DNA of 46,001 nucleotides from assembly GCA_050943535.1 (NCBI GenBank), contig JBMNPJ010000015.1:1-46001 (forward strand), in the 5' to 3' direction. The translations under genes and the position numbers were made by a program. The stretch is from Massiliimalia sp050943535 (GTDB lineage: Bacteria > Bacillota > Clostridia > Oscillospirales > Ruminococcaceae). Position 1 is the stretch's first letter; the number at the start of each line of letters is the position of its first letter. Below, in pieces: positions 24,659-33,373 of this stretch. A model generated the notes under the pieces. The model did not search any database. It was given only the letters and a program-made list of their open reading frames with translations, and was not told the DNA's origin.

Positions 24659-24697
24659 GATGATTCCCTCATCCAAAGGAAATTCCGATTTTCCCCT

Positions 24698-25453
24698 TTA
24701 AAATTCCAGTTCCAGCTCTACCGGACAATGGTCGCTGCCCATCACCTGTGTGTGAATAGAAGCCCCTTTTAAATAAGGTTCCAAACGCTGAGAAGCCAGA
24801 AAATAGTCAATCCGCCACCCTGCATTATTTTCCCGGGCATGATACATATAAGACCACCAGGAGTATACCCCTTGTGTATCCGGATAGAAAAACCGATAGG
24901 TATCAATCCACCCGCTCTCCAAAAGTCGGGTCATTTTGTCCCGCTCTTCCTGAGTAAATCCAGCGTTTTTTCGGTTGGTTTTTGGATTTTTCAGATCAAT
25001 TTCCTGATGCGCCACATTCATGTCTCCGCAAATCACCACCGGTTTTTCCTTGTCCAAATTCATTACATATTGTAGAAAAGCATCTTCCCATTCCATTCGG
25101 TAATCAAGGCGAGTGAGTCCCCGCTGAGAATTTGGGGTATATACATTGACCAGAAAAAACTGGGGATATTCCAGGGTAATCATCCGGCCTTCTCCTTCAT
25201 GAGCCGGATTACCCATATTATACCGGACAGAAAGCGGTTCCTCTTTGGAAAATACCGCGGTGCCGGAATAGCCTTTTTTCACAGCACTGTTCCAATAAGC
25301 ATGATACCCTTCAAAAGGATAATCGGTCTGCCCCTGCTGCATTTTGGTTTCCTGTATACAAAACACATCTGCCTGCTGGGATTCAAAAAATGTTCCAAAT
25401 CCTTTGCCCAAGCAGCTGCGCAGTCCATTTACATTCCATGAAATCAGTTTCAT
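24698..25453 (-). CDS. xth: Exodeoxyribonuclease III (AP endonuclease)
   Basis: 251 residues. It cleaves DNA at abasic sites and acts as a 3' exonuclease in base excision repair. Conserved metal and catalytic motifs are in order: ISWNVNGLRS, IQETKM, CGDMNVAH, RIDYFLAS and MGSDHCPVELEL. It overlaps the methyltransferase gene by 4 nt (ATGA), which indicates co-translation. Confidence 0.93.
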   Translation of the reverse strand: MKLISWNVNGLRSCLGKGFGTFFESQQADVFCIQETKMQQGQTDYPFEGYHAYWNSAVKKGYSGTAVFSKEEPLSVRYNMGNPAHEGEGRMITLEYPQFFLVNVYTPNSQRGLTRLDYRMEWEDAFLQYVMNLDKEKPVVICGDMNVAHQEIDLKNPKTNRKNAGFTQEERDKMTRLLESGWIDTYRFFYPDTQGVYSWWSYMYHARENNAGWRIDYFLASQRLEPYLKGASIHTQVMGSDHCPVELELEF

Positions 25454-26331
25454 CTGCCACGTCCTCCTATATTTGATTCTTTCTGCACCAACAGTACAAT
25501 CGGGTCTTTTCCTTCTCGATTAGAAATGGTGCATTCCATTACGGTATACCGGCTCTGCGGAAGAGCATGAAACCATTCCAGCAGAGTGTCCTTTTCCCTG
25601 TCTCCATTTTCCCTGCCGTGATAAAGGGAAGCAATCAATCTGCCTCCTGGTTTTATGGCATGGAGCGCTCCTTCCAAAGCGGAAATACTGGTTTCGGGAA
25701 GGGTAAACCGATGGTGATCTCCTCCAGGAAGCCATCCAAAATTGAACACCGCTCCATCCACAGAGTCGGGTGCCAGCTGCCTGCAAAGTTCTGCATGATC
25801 TCCCAGCAGCACTTCCGCCCTTTGAGATACTCCATTCTGTTCCAGCAACGTTTTAGTAGCGTCCACTGCACTGGGCTGAATATCCATGGCAATCACCTTG
25901 CCCTGTTCCCCTACCAGCTTACAGAGAAAGAGGGTATCCCCTCCGTTTCCGGCGGTAGCGTCTACCACAGTATCTCCCGGTTTAACAAAACTTTTCATCA
26001 GTTCGTGGGAAAAATCCAGACTGTGCAGCGGTTTTCGCACTACACGAATCCAATGGTTTCCTTCCGGTACAAACCCAAAATGAGACAGCACATCAACCAG
26101 AGATGGTTTCGGAGATTCCCATATCACCGATTTTCCCTGATAAGCGCCCAACCGATGAAGAAGCTGTTTTACAAAATATTTCTGGTAATCTTCCCGGTCC
26201 CATTGGGGTGTCAGCGCAAAGGACAGCACCCGCCCGTTCTGACAGCGGCATTCGCCGATAGGCTGTCCGTCTTTTTCCATGGAGAATACCATATCATTTT
26301 CTGCCCCCGTATTTTCCAGCAGTTTTAGCAT
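25450..26331 (-). CDS. MnmM/YtqB-like tRNA methyltransferase with extra N-terminal domain
   Basis: 293 residues, against about 190 for stand-alone YtqB/MnmM. The C-terminal two thirds carry VDATAGNGGDTLFLCKL (SAM loop), DIQPSAVDATKTLL and FNFGWLPGGDH, typical of the rRNA_methylase/MnmM family. Members methylate nm5s2U to mnm5s2U in tRNA. The first 100 or so residues (MEKDGQPIGECRCQNGRVLS to FGFVPEGNHW) resemble part of a GNAT fold. It overlaps xth by 4 nt and the upstream GNAT gene by 7 nt, so all are in one operon. Confidence 0.8.
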   Translation of the reverse strand: MLKLLENTGAENDMVFSMEKDGQPIGECRCQNGRVLSFALTPQWDREDYQKYFVKQLLHRLGAYQGKSVIWESPKPSLVDVLSHFGFVPEGNHWIRVVRKPLHSLDFSHELMKSFVKPGDTVVDATAGNGGDTLFLCKLVGEQGKVIAMDIQPSAVDATKTLLEQNGVSQRAEVLLGDHAELCRQLAPDSVDGAVFNFGWLPGGDHHRFTLPETSISALEGALHAIKPGGRLIASLYHGRENGDREKDTLLEWFHALPQSRYTVMECTISNREGKDPIVLLVQKESNIGGRGR

Positions 26332-26765
26332 TCTTTCACCATCTGTAAATAATCAAAAGGCTCGTATCCTAATTTTTCATACAGCTTTGCGGCTCTGGGG
26401 TTTTCTTTGGTCACTTCCAGACGGAACCGTTTTGCCTGAGAAAATTCCCGGTGAAGAAAATGGAAAAATTCATGTCCCAGTCCCTGACCACGGAACTGAG
26501 GCAGAATCATCACTTCCTCTACCCAGACGCAAAGTCCTCCTGCTTCATTGGAATAGGTCAGGGAAATTTGACCGTATCCTGCAGTTTCTCCGTTTTGTTC
26601 AAATAGATACCCTTTAGCATAAGGGGTTCCTTCAATGAGCAGATCGGCTGTATGTAAAATATTTTCCTTTGGAATATCGTGGAGCACCGCTTCGGAATGA
26701 TAAAAGTCATCCACCATCTGGATAAACACATCCCTATCTTTTGCCTGCAATTCTCTGATTTCCAT
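26325..26765 (-). CDS. GNAT-family N-acetyltransferase
   Basis: 146 residues, complete for a GNAT domain. The strand region EEVMILPQFRGQGLGHEFFH contains the acetyl-CoA-binding Q/R-x-x-G-x-G loop, and NPRAAKLYEKLGYEPFDYL is motif B. It transfers acetyl groups to an unknown substrate. GGAGG lies 9 nt before the ATG. First gene of the GNAT-MnmM-xth operon. Confidence 0.88.
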   Translation of the reverse strand: MEIRELQAKDRDVFIQMVDDFYHSEAVLHDIPKENILHTADLLIEGTPYAKGYLFEQNGETAGYGQISLTYSNEAGGLCVWVEEVMILPQFRGQGLGHEFFHFLHREFSQAKRFRLEVTKENPRAAKLYEKLGYEPFDYLQMVKEC

Positions 26766-26791
26766 GATTTTGTTCCTCCGATTTGTAAATG

Positions 26792-26830
26792 AAGGAATGC
26801 CGCAAACAAAATTTTGACGGCATTCCTTTT
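26792..26830 (-). terminator. Terminator of rnr
   Basis: AAGGAATGCCG and CGGCATTCCTT form an 11-bp perfect stem with a 15-nt loop, in the gap between the rnr stop (26909) and the GNAT start. Confidence 0.8.
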
Positions 26831-26908
26831 ATAATTTTCTGTTTTTATCATACCATGAGTCTTTATAAAACACAAACAGCAAATAAGCATTCATCCATGA
26901 AAATGGAG

Positions 26909-29041
26909 TTATTCTCCATCTTCATCTATTTCATCAAAGACCGGTGTAAAATCAATATTTCCGCTGTTCACATCACATTTGGCGCAGATCACCGTCATGG
27001 GATCGCCGATTTTAAACACCTGACCTGTGGTGAGATTTTTATACTGCATGACTTCGTCAAAATAATATTCTCCGTCCGGCAGATCTTCTACTCGAACCAT
27101 TCCCTCTACTGTATTGGGCAGTTCCACATAAATCCCATGCCCCGCCACAGAAGAGATGATCCCTTCAAAGGTTTCGCCAATGTGCTTTTGCATATATTCG
27201 GCCTTATAGCAGTCCTCGCAATCCCGCTCCACCTTCATGGCGGTAATTTCGGTCTGGGTAGCCTGCAAAGCCGCCTGTTTTGCGTATTGCTCATACTTTT
27301 GGGCAATGGCTTTCGGAGAACTTCCCTCTAAAAATGCAGTCAAAGCCCGGTGTACCTGCAGGTCTGCATACCGGCGGATCGGGGAAGTAAAGTGAGCGTA
27401 ATTTTCCAAAGCCAGCCCATAGTGACCGATGGGAGTTTCGCTGTATTTTGCCTTGGACATAGCACGCAGCACCTGTACATTGACAATACTGTGCAGATCG
27501 CTGTCCCGAACTTTATCCAAAATTTCAGCCAGCGCTTTGGGTTTTACATTGGGGGAAAGATTTTTCTTTTGCAGCCCTAACAGCCGCAGAGTTACATTGA
27601 GCTTTTCCAGCTTTTCTGCGGTAGGAGGTTCGTGCACCCGGTAAACATAGGGCAGTTCCTTCATCTTTCCTGCCATGGCTGCCGCTTCGTTGGCAAGCAG
27701 CATAAACTCCTCAATAAGATGTTCAGAAAATCCGCTGACCCGAGGTTTGATATCCACAGCAATCCCCCGCTCATCGGTGATAATCTTGCTTTCGGTGGTA
27801 TCCAAATCCGGAGCGCCCCGTTCTTTTCGGCGCTGCAGACGAAGCTCAGCCAGCTCACGCATCAGCTGTAAAGACTCCCAAACAGACGCGTACTTTTCTG
27901 TCAGTTCGGCAGAAGTTTCCCCTTCCAGCAGCTGGTTGATTTCGCTATATACCCCTTTGACCCGGGAACGGATAACCCCCTTTTGAAAATCAAAATCCGT
28001 GAGATTTCCATCCAAATCCAAAGTCATGACCACAGACAAGGTCAACCTGTCCTCTCCCGGATTTAAAGAACAAATCCCGTTGGAAAGTTCCCTTGGCAGC
28101 ATAGGGATGACCTGATCTGCATAATAAATACTGGTTCCCCGGCGAAACGCCTCCTGATCCAGTTCGCTTCCATAAATCACATAATGGGACACATCCGCAA
28201 TGTGCACACCCAGCTCATAGCAGTCGGGATATTTGTGGATAGAAACCGCGTCGTCCAAATCCTTGGAGTCCGCACCGTCAATGGTAAATACCACTTCGTT
28301 GCGAAAATCAGTACGGTGTTCATATTCTTTTGACTTGATCCCTCTCTTTTGAAGGAACTTTGCCTGTTCCAATACTTCTGGGGGAAACTCGTCCCGGATT
28401 CCGTTGAGCTCCAATACAGCCTGAGCACAGGAAGCCGCTGTTGCTGCATCCCCAAAGGAAGACAGCACTGCCGCCCGGTGTTCGGAATGGCGGCTGCCAC
28501 GGGACACGATTTTCGCCAATACTTTGTCCCCTTCCCTGGCACCTGACAGCTGGGACTTTTTCACCCGAACCGTATCTTTCATCAAGGTATCCGGCAAAAT
28601 TGCCCAGCCGCCGTCTTCTTTTACCAGTTTTCCGGTAAATTCTCCGCTGCCGTACTGGGTAACTTTCACCACTTCTGCTTCCAGAGAGGTTCCCCGGGAA
28701 GGGATTTTTTTAAGTAATACCTGATCTCCCGGCAAAGCGCCCATCAAAAATTTTCCGGGAATAAAGTATTCCGTTTCCCGTTCATCTCTGGCAAAGCCAA
28801 AGGTTTTATTCACCCGGACAATTTGAGCAGCAATCTTTCCAGACTGTTCCGCCAAAACAAGCCGGTGTTTTTTTACCATTAATTTTCCGCTTTGAAACAA
28901 AGCTTCCAATTCCCGTTCAAATTGCTGGTCTCTGGGAGGTTTTCCTGCTTTCAGCAGTTTTTTCAGTTCCCTGACCGCAATTCCCTTTTTACCCGATTTT
29001 GATAGAATACTCAAAATCTTTCGTTTCATTTTTGTTTCCAT
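26909..29041 (-). CDS. rnr: Ribonuclease R
   Basis: 710 residues, normal for RNase R. It degrades structured RNA 3' to 5'. An N-terminal helix-turn-helix and cold-shock-like OB domains are followed by the RNB domain: FTIDGADSKDLDDAVSIHK holds the metal-binding aspartates, then GVHIADVSHYV. A C-terminal S1 domain begins near GETFEGIISSVAGHGIYVEL. AAAGGA precedes the ATG at 29041. It lies downstream of secG, the common Firmicute order, but a terminator separates them. Confidence 0.94.
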   Translation of the reverse strand: METKMKRKILSILSKSGKKGIAVRELKKLLKAGKPPRDQQFERELEALFQSGKLMVKKHRLVLAEQSGKIAAQIVRVNKTFGFARDERETEYFIPGKFLMGALPGDQVLLKKIPSRGTSLEAEVVKVTQYGSGEFTGKLVKEDGGWAILPDTLMKDTVRVKKSQLSGAREGDKVLAKIVSRGSRHSEHRAAVLSSFGDAATAASCAQAVLELNGIRDEFPPEVLEQAKFLQKRGIKSKEYEHRTDFRNEVVFTIDGADSKDLDDAVSIHKYPDCYELGVHIADVSHYVIYGSELDQEAFRRGTSIYYADQVIPMLPRELSNGICSLNPGEDRLTLSVVMTLDLDGNLTDFDFQKGVIRSRVKGVYSEINQLLEGETSAELTEKYASVWESLQLMRELAELRLQRRKERGAPDLDTTESKIITDERGIAVDIKPRVSGFSEHLIEEFMLLANEAAAMAGKMKELPYVYRVHEPPTAEKLEKLNVTLRLLGLQKKNLSPNVKPKALAEILDKVRDSDLHSIVNVQVLRAMSKAKYSETPIGHYGLALENYAHFTSPIRRYADLQVHRALTAFLEGSSPKAIAQKYEQYAKQAALQATQTEITAMKVERDCEDCYKAEYMQKHIGETFEGIISSVAGHGIYVELPNTVEGMVRVEDLPDGEYYFDEVMQYKNLTTGQVFKIGDPMTVICAKCDVNSGNIDFTPVFDEIDEDGE

Positions 29042-29081
29042 TTGTTTTTCCTTTCATTTCCATTTCCGCCGCAATTATGGT

Positions 29082-29115
29082 AAAAAAAACGCTCTGCGTT
29101 TAGTATACGCAGAGC
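29082..29115 (-). terminator. Terminator between secG and rnr
   Basis: GCTCTGCGT and ACGCAGAGC form a 9-bp stem with a 7-nt loop, followed on the minus strand by eight T residues. It should reduce read-through from secG into rnr. Confidence 0.85.
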
Positions 29116-29137
29116 TATTTCTTTTCATACCAGTACC

Positions 29138-29395
29138 TTACAGATAACGAACCAGCAGATTCAGGATAAAAGCCAAAACAAAAATACAGCCGGCCAAAAT
29201 TTTGGTTACGCGAGCCAAAAATGCTTCTTTGGTACGAACGCCTGAGTTTCGGCTAATATAGTTATCGCTGGAGCTGTTACCGGTGATAGCACCCATACCG
29301 TCAGGCTGTTTGCTTTCCTGCATCATAACAAAAAAGATAATAAAGACGCCTGCCAGCAAAAGCAGAATCCCGCCCACAATTTCCAATGGGTTCAT
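29138..29395 (-). CDS. secG: Preprotein translocase subunit SecG
   Basis: 85 residues. Two membrane segments (about residues 5-24 and 63-83) flank a cytoplasmic loop with MMQESKQPDGMGAITGNSS, the typical SecG loop. It assists SecYE in protein export. GGAGG 9 nt before the ATG and a good promoter at 29450 support the start. Confidence 0.92.
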   Translation of the reverse strand: MNPLEIVGGILLLLAGVFIIFFVMMQESKQPDGMGAITGNSSSDNYISRNSGVRTKEAFLARVTKILAGCIFVLAFILNLLVRYL

Positions 29396-29449
29396 ATCGC
29401 ATTTCCTCCATAATCGTCATACTAAATAAATGATTTAATAACTTTTATT

Positions 29450-29478
29450 ACTATACCATATTTATCATGAATTTTCAA
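29450..29478 (-). promoter_or_regulatory. Promoter of secG
   Basis: On the minus strand TTGAAA (29478-29473) and TATAGT (29455-29450) are 17 nt apart. Confidence 0.7.
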
Positions 29479-29642
29479 CTGTCATTTTGCAAAAATTATG
29501 TGTCATAAACCCGGATTTTCCCACTTTTCCGTTCATGGTTACTTTTTCCAGGAATTATTTTTCATTCTTGTCTAATACTATCAATGCATCCATTCTTTCG
29601 ATATCCTTTTTTGGGAACTTGCGTTTGTGAAAGAAGCGATGC

Positions 29643-29675
29643 AGGGGCTGTCACAAATGTGACAGCCCCTTTTTT
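29643..29675 (+). terminator. Terminator hairpin oriented on the plus strand
   Basis: GGGGCTGTCACA and TGTGACAGCCCC form a 12-bp perfect stem with an AA loop, followed on the plus strand by TTTTTT. The adjacent BCCT gene runs the other way, where no T run follows the stem. It may still end BCCT transcripts, or end a short plus-strand RNA. Confidence 0.7.
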
Positions 29676-29693
29676 ATCCTTCTAACGAAATTT

Positions 29694-31280
29694 TCAAGCT
29701 TCCTCGTTTTCTGTATCTTCCAAACTGCCGTTCGCTTCTCGTTTCGCATGCTGTTTCAGTTCTCGGAAAAATCCGAAAATAATAGTCAGCATAATCAGTC
29801 CCAAAGGAAATGCAGCCACAATGGACAATGTTTTCAGCATATTCAAGGTACTGTCAGAATAAATCAGCGCAATAGGCAGGATCAAAAATACCAGTGCCCA
29901 GAAGCCCCGCAGTTTTTTGCTGGGTTCTGCATCCGGTTTTAATTCCCGGGTAGAGAAGTTTGCCATTACCATGGTAATGGCATCAAAGGTACTGGCGTAA
30001 AATGCGATCATGGCGATGACCAAAACACCCAAAGCCAAATTTCCAACCGGAAGCTGCTTGAAAATCTCTACAATCACCTGTGCCGGGGACGCTCCGTCAT
30101 TGAGCATTCCTGCAGCATCTACTGCACCGCTGGTCTGCTGATACAGCCCAAAATTTCCGAACACCACAAAAGAAGTATAGGTGCCTGCCAACCCAAATCC
30201 AAATGCACCTAAAATGGTCTGGCGAATGGTGCGCCCTTCGGAAATAGAAGCAATGAAAAACGGAGTTGCCACAAACCATGCAATCCAATAAGCCCAATAA
30301 AAAATCGTCCATGCCTGAGGGAATCCGGTAACCCCGTCCCCAGTCGCTCGCAGAGGGTCGGTCCAGGTACACATCCCGATAAAATTCTGAATCATATTGC
30401 CAATTCCAGTAATCCCGGATTCCAGCAGATATACTTTTGGACCAAACAGAATAAACAGTGACAGCAGTACGCCAAAAACAGCGACACACACAACTGCCAG
30501 TTTGGAAATTGCTTTCATCCCCAGCAGTACTGCCAGAGTAAACACTACCCCAATCACTACCAGCACAGAAATGGTCAGCAGATTGGACTGCTGGATTCCA
30601 AACAGTTCACACACTGCCTGTGAAAGCAGCGGGGTCGCCGCAGAAAAAGTGGTTGCGGTTCCTGCCAGCAGCCCCACAATGGCAAAAATGTCAATTATGC
30701 GCCCTAAAGGTCCGTCCACCCGATTTTTCAAAATCGGGCGGCAGGCTTCGGACAAAGACTGTTTTGGCTTTTTCCGCACGAAAAACCGGTAGGCATATGC
30801 CACCGCAGGCAAAATATAAAACGCCCAGGGAATCGGCCCCCAGTGAAACAACGGATAAGAGGACGCCCACATCTGCTGCTGTACCTGAGTGTATTCTGCC
30901 GCTCCTTCCGGATTGGCAGTGTAGTAATAAGCCCATTCGATTAAAGACCAGTATAAAATATCCGCAGCCATGGTGGAAGTAAAGATCATGGCTCCCCAGT
31001 GAAAATTGCTGTATCTGGGTTTTTCCAGTTTTCCCAGCTGAATGGTTCCGTATTTAGAAAATGCCACTGCCAAAGAAGCCGCCAGCACAAACATCCCAAT
31101 GAGAATATAGAAAAACCCCAGCTTATTCACAAAAATATTCTGCAGTCCGTTGACAAAGACCTCCGCCTGTGCCGGAAACGCCAGCAAAAATCCGGAAATG
31201 ACAGCGATAATTACCAGCGGAAAAATAATCAGTGTCCAGTTATTGTTGGAACGGACTGGTTGTTTTGCAGGTTCATTCAT
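29694..31280 (-). CDS. BCCT-family choline/betaine/carnitine transporter
   Basis: 528 residues with about 12 membrane segments. Family motifs are present: HWGAMIFTSTMAADILYWS in the early part and WTIFYWAYWIAWFVATPFFI followed by GRTIRQ, the aromatic-rich substrate region of BCCT carriers. These import quaternary amines using Na+ or H+. It begins 20 nt after the wHTH-LicC-LicA gene, so choline is the likely substrate; that is inferred from context. A GGAGAAAGG/GGTGG ribosome site precedes the ATG. Confidence 0.9.
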   Translation of the reverse strand: MNEPAKQPVRSNNNWTLIIFPLVIIAVISGFLLAFPAQAEVFVNGLQNIFVNKLGFFYILIGMFVLAASLAVAFSKYGTIQLGKLEKPRYSNFHWGAMIFTSTMAADILYWSLIEWAYYYTANPEGAAEYTQVQQQMWASSYPLFHWGPIPWAFYILPAVAYAYRFFVRKKPKQSLSEACRPILKNRVDGPLGRIIDIFAIVGLLAGTATTFSAATPLLSQAVCELFGIQQSNLLTISVLVVIGVVFTLAVLLGMKAISKLAVVCVAVFGVLLSLFILFGPKVYLLESGITGIGNMIQNFIGMCTWTDPLRATGDGVTGFPQAWTIFYWAYWIAWFVATPFFIASISEGRTIRQTILGAFGFGLAGTYTSFVVFGNFGLYQQTSGAVDAAGMLNDGASPAQVIVEIFKQLPVGNLALGVLVIAMIAFYASTFDAITMVMANFSTRELKPDAEPSKKLRGFWALVFLILPIALIYSDSTLNMLKTLSIVAAFPLGLIMLTIIFGFFRELKQHAKREANGSLEDTENEEA

Positions 31281-31300
31281 GGTTTACTCCACCTTTCTCC

Positions 31301-33115
31301 TCAGCATTCCGGCAACTGGGTCATTGCCTGGATCTTTTTAAAATATGTTTTTGCATACCGGTACATTTTCATCCCGTATTCCCCAAACTCATTTCCCAAA
31401 GATTGTTTGTACTCGGTCCACAGTGCCCATAAAAAGCCGCCCAACGCCATATACAGATATACCCGAATCTGTTCTTCCTGAGTAGGCTTTCTCAGAAAAT
31501 ACGCTTCGATCAAACGGTCTGCCTGTTCTTCGTCATAATAGGAGTAAATGGCAAACATTCCAATATCAATCAAAGGATCACACATTCCCGCATATTCCCA
31601 GTCTAAAAGCCGCATGGTTCCATCTGGCAGAACAATGTAGTTATCTGGATTGCAGTCTACATGACAAAGAGTTTTCGGTGGATTTAGCTGATCCAGCAAA
31701 TCCAAAAGAAGATCCATTTTGGTTCGGGTCTGCCGGTAATCATAAAATCCAATACACCGGCGTTCTACACACAAATCTTCATAAAAAGCAATTCGTTCCC
31801 GCAGTTCAAAACTGTGCTCCACTGTCAGTTTAGCATCATGTACCTGTTTCATCAGCTGCATACACTGCTTCACCTGCTCCCAGTCAAAGGCATCCGCATT
31901 ATGACTGCCGTCATAATACCGGGCCAGTTTATATCCGGTGTCCGGATCAAACCGAATAATCTTTTCCGATACTTCCAAAGGACGGATTGCCTGATATACC
32001 TGATATTCTTCATGCCGGTTAATCAGCTGGTCAGTGCCCTTTCCAGGGATTCTGAGAATATACCGTTTGTCTCCTGCTGTAAATAAAAAAGACTGATTGG
32101 TCATTCCGGATTTTAAGCAGGAAAGTTCCCGAATCTCTCCCTCCGGAACGCCTAACGCTTCTGCCGCATAAGCCAAAGACTGGTTATGAGAGGCAGTTTG
32201 ATAACTGGCGTCAAACTCCCGAAGCTGTTCCATATTTTCGATTTCATGAATCTGTTCCCGGTCAAGCAGTCTGGCATAAAGGGAAAACTGATCCAGATTT
32301 TCCATCAAAACCTGTTCCCAATAAGCATCTTCGGTTCCCGGACGTGTATAACATTCTTCCAGAAATGGCACAAATACCTGTGAAAACTCTCGGGTAAAAT
32401 ACGCAGGACCATACAAAACTTGCTGGTGGTATCCCCCTACCCGCATCTGAGTGATCCGTTTTTTGCTGTCGGTCTTTACACACCATTCTGAGGTTTTTCC
32501 CTCTTCCCATACGGTGCTGTACCACGGTTCACATTCGTAAGCATTAAAAATATTTTCATTCATCCAGTGGTCAGATGCCAGCACATAGGTATTGTCCAGC
32601 AGATGTCTTGCGCAGTAAAGTGACGCCAAGTTATTCTTTTTCCCGTATTCCGGATTATATAACAGCTTTACTCCGTACTCATCAATGAGATATTCAAACT
32701 GATCTTTCAGATACCCCACCACAATGGTGATATCCCAAATATCCTTTTCATGAAGCTGACGGATCATCCGTTCAATCATCCGTTCCCCGTGAATTTCCAA
32801 AAGACCTTTTGGCGTTTCAAAGGTTAGAGGTACAAACCGGGAGCCATACCCCGCCGCCAAAATCACCGCATTTTTTACCCGGTATTCTTCTAAAAACTTT
32901 TCTCCCTGCTCTGTTAAGGCATACTTTCCTTTTTTCCGGATTAAGAATCCCTGTTCTTCACATTCTTTTACAGACTGATTGGTTTTTCCCAAAGATACAT
33001 CCAGCTGTTTTGCCAGCTCCCGCTGTGTGAGCTCAGGATTCTGTTTTACATATTTACAGACATTTGCCAACATTCTCATGGTTTGTGTTGATTCCTTTCT
33101 CCCTGCATCTGTCAT
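31301..33115 (-). CDS. Fusion of winged helix, LicC-like cytidylyltransferase and LicA-like choline kinase
   Basis: About 604 residues. A MarR-type winged helix comes first (NPELTQRELAKQLDVSLGK and KGKYALTEQG). A nucleotidyltransferase follows, with NAVILAAGYGSRFVPLTF and ETPKGLLEIHG, as in LicC. A choline kinase is last, with the Brenner motif LCHVDCNPDNYIVL and RLLDWEYAG. It would phosphorylate choline and activate it to CDP-choline for wall or teichoic acid decoration, and may regulate itself. The frame opens at a TTG at 33175. ATGs at 33115 and 33079 are more likely, but neither has an ideal ribosome site. It forms an operon with the BCCT transporter. Confidence 0.85.
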   Translation of the reverse strand: MTDAGRKESTQTMRMLANVCKYVKQNPELTQRELAKQLDVSLGKTNQSVKECEEQGFLIRKKGKYALTEQGEKFLEEYRVKNAVILAAGYGSRFVPLTFETPKGLLEIHGERMIERMIRQLHEKDIWDITIVVGYLKDQFEYLIDEYGVKLLYNPEYGKKNNLASLYCARHLLDNTYVLASDHWMNENIFNAYECEPWYSTVWEEGKTSEWCVKTDSKKRITQMRVGGYHQQVLYGPAYFTREFSQVFVPFLEECYTRPGTEDAYWEQVLMENLDQFSLYARLLDREQIHEIENMEQLREFDASYQTASHNQSLAYAAEALGVPEGEIRELSCLKSGMTNQSFLFTAGDKRYILRIPGKGTDQLINRHEEYQVYQAIRPLEVSEKIIRFDPDTGYKLARYYDGSHNADAFDWEQVKQCMQLMKQVHDAKLTVEHSFELRERIAFYEDLCVERRCIGFYDYRQTRTKMDLLLDLLDQLNPPKTLCHVDCNPDNYIVLPDGTMRLLDWEYAGMCDPLIDIGMFAIYSYYDEEQADRLIEAYFLRKPTQEEQIRVYLYMALGGFLWALWTEYKQSLGNEFGEYGMKMYRYAKTYFKKIQAMTQLPEC

Positions 33116-33216
33116 AGGACAATCCATTCCTGTTAATGGATCGTTTTGCAGGGGACTTTTTATTTTTATGTTCAATTCATTTTATTTATCATTATTTTTG
33201 AACCTGTTATTGTTCT

Positions 33217-33244
33217 ATTATATGTCCATTTTTAAAAAAGTCAA
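33217..33244 (-). promoter_or_regulatory. Promoter of the choline operon
   Basis: On the minus strand TTGACT (33244-33239) and TATAAT (33222-33217) are 16 nt apart. GAAC-n8-GTTC (33200-33215) lies at the expected start of transcription and could be an operator for the fused winged helix. Confidence 0.65.
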
Positions 33245-33260
33245 GCTAAAAATGAACAAA

Positions 33261-33306
33261 TCCAGAATTTTGTTATCATCAAAATGATGACAAAAAACTC
33301 TGGATG
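33261..33306 (-). terminator. Imperfect hairpin after the methyltransferase gene
   Basis: ATCCAGA and TCTGGAT close a longer imperfect stem that includes ATCAT/ATGAT. It lies between the methyltransferase stop and the choline promoter. The T run is weak, so terminator function is only probable. Confidence 0.45.
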
Positions 33307-33373
33307 TTTACCTGTGAGGTGTATGGAATCTAACGTATCATTTTTAAAACATCATAAAAAGCCATGCACACTC

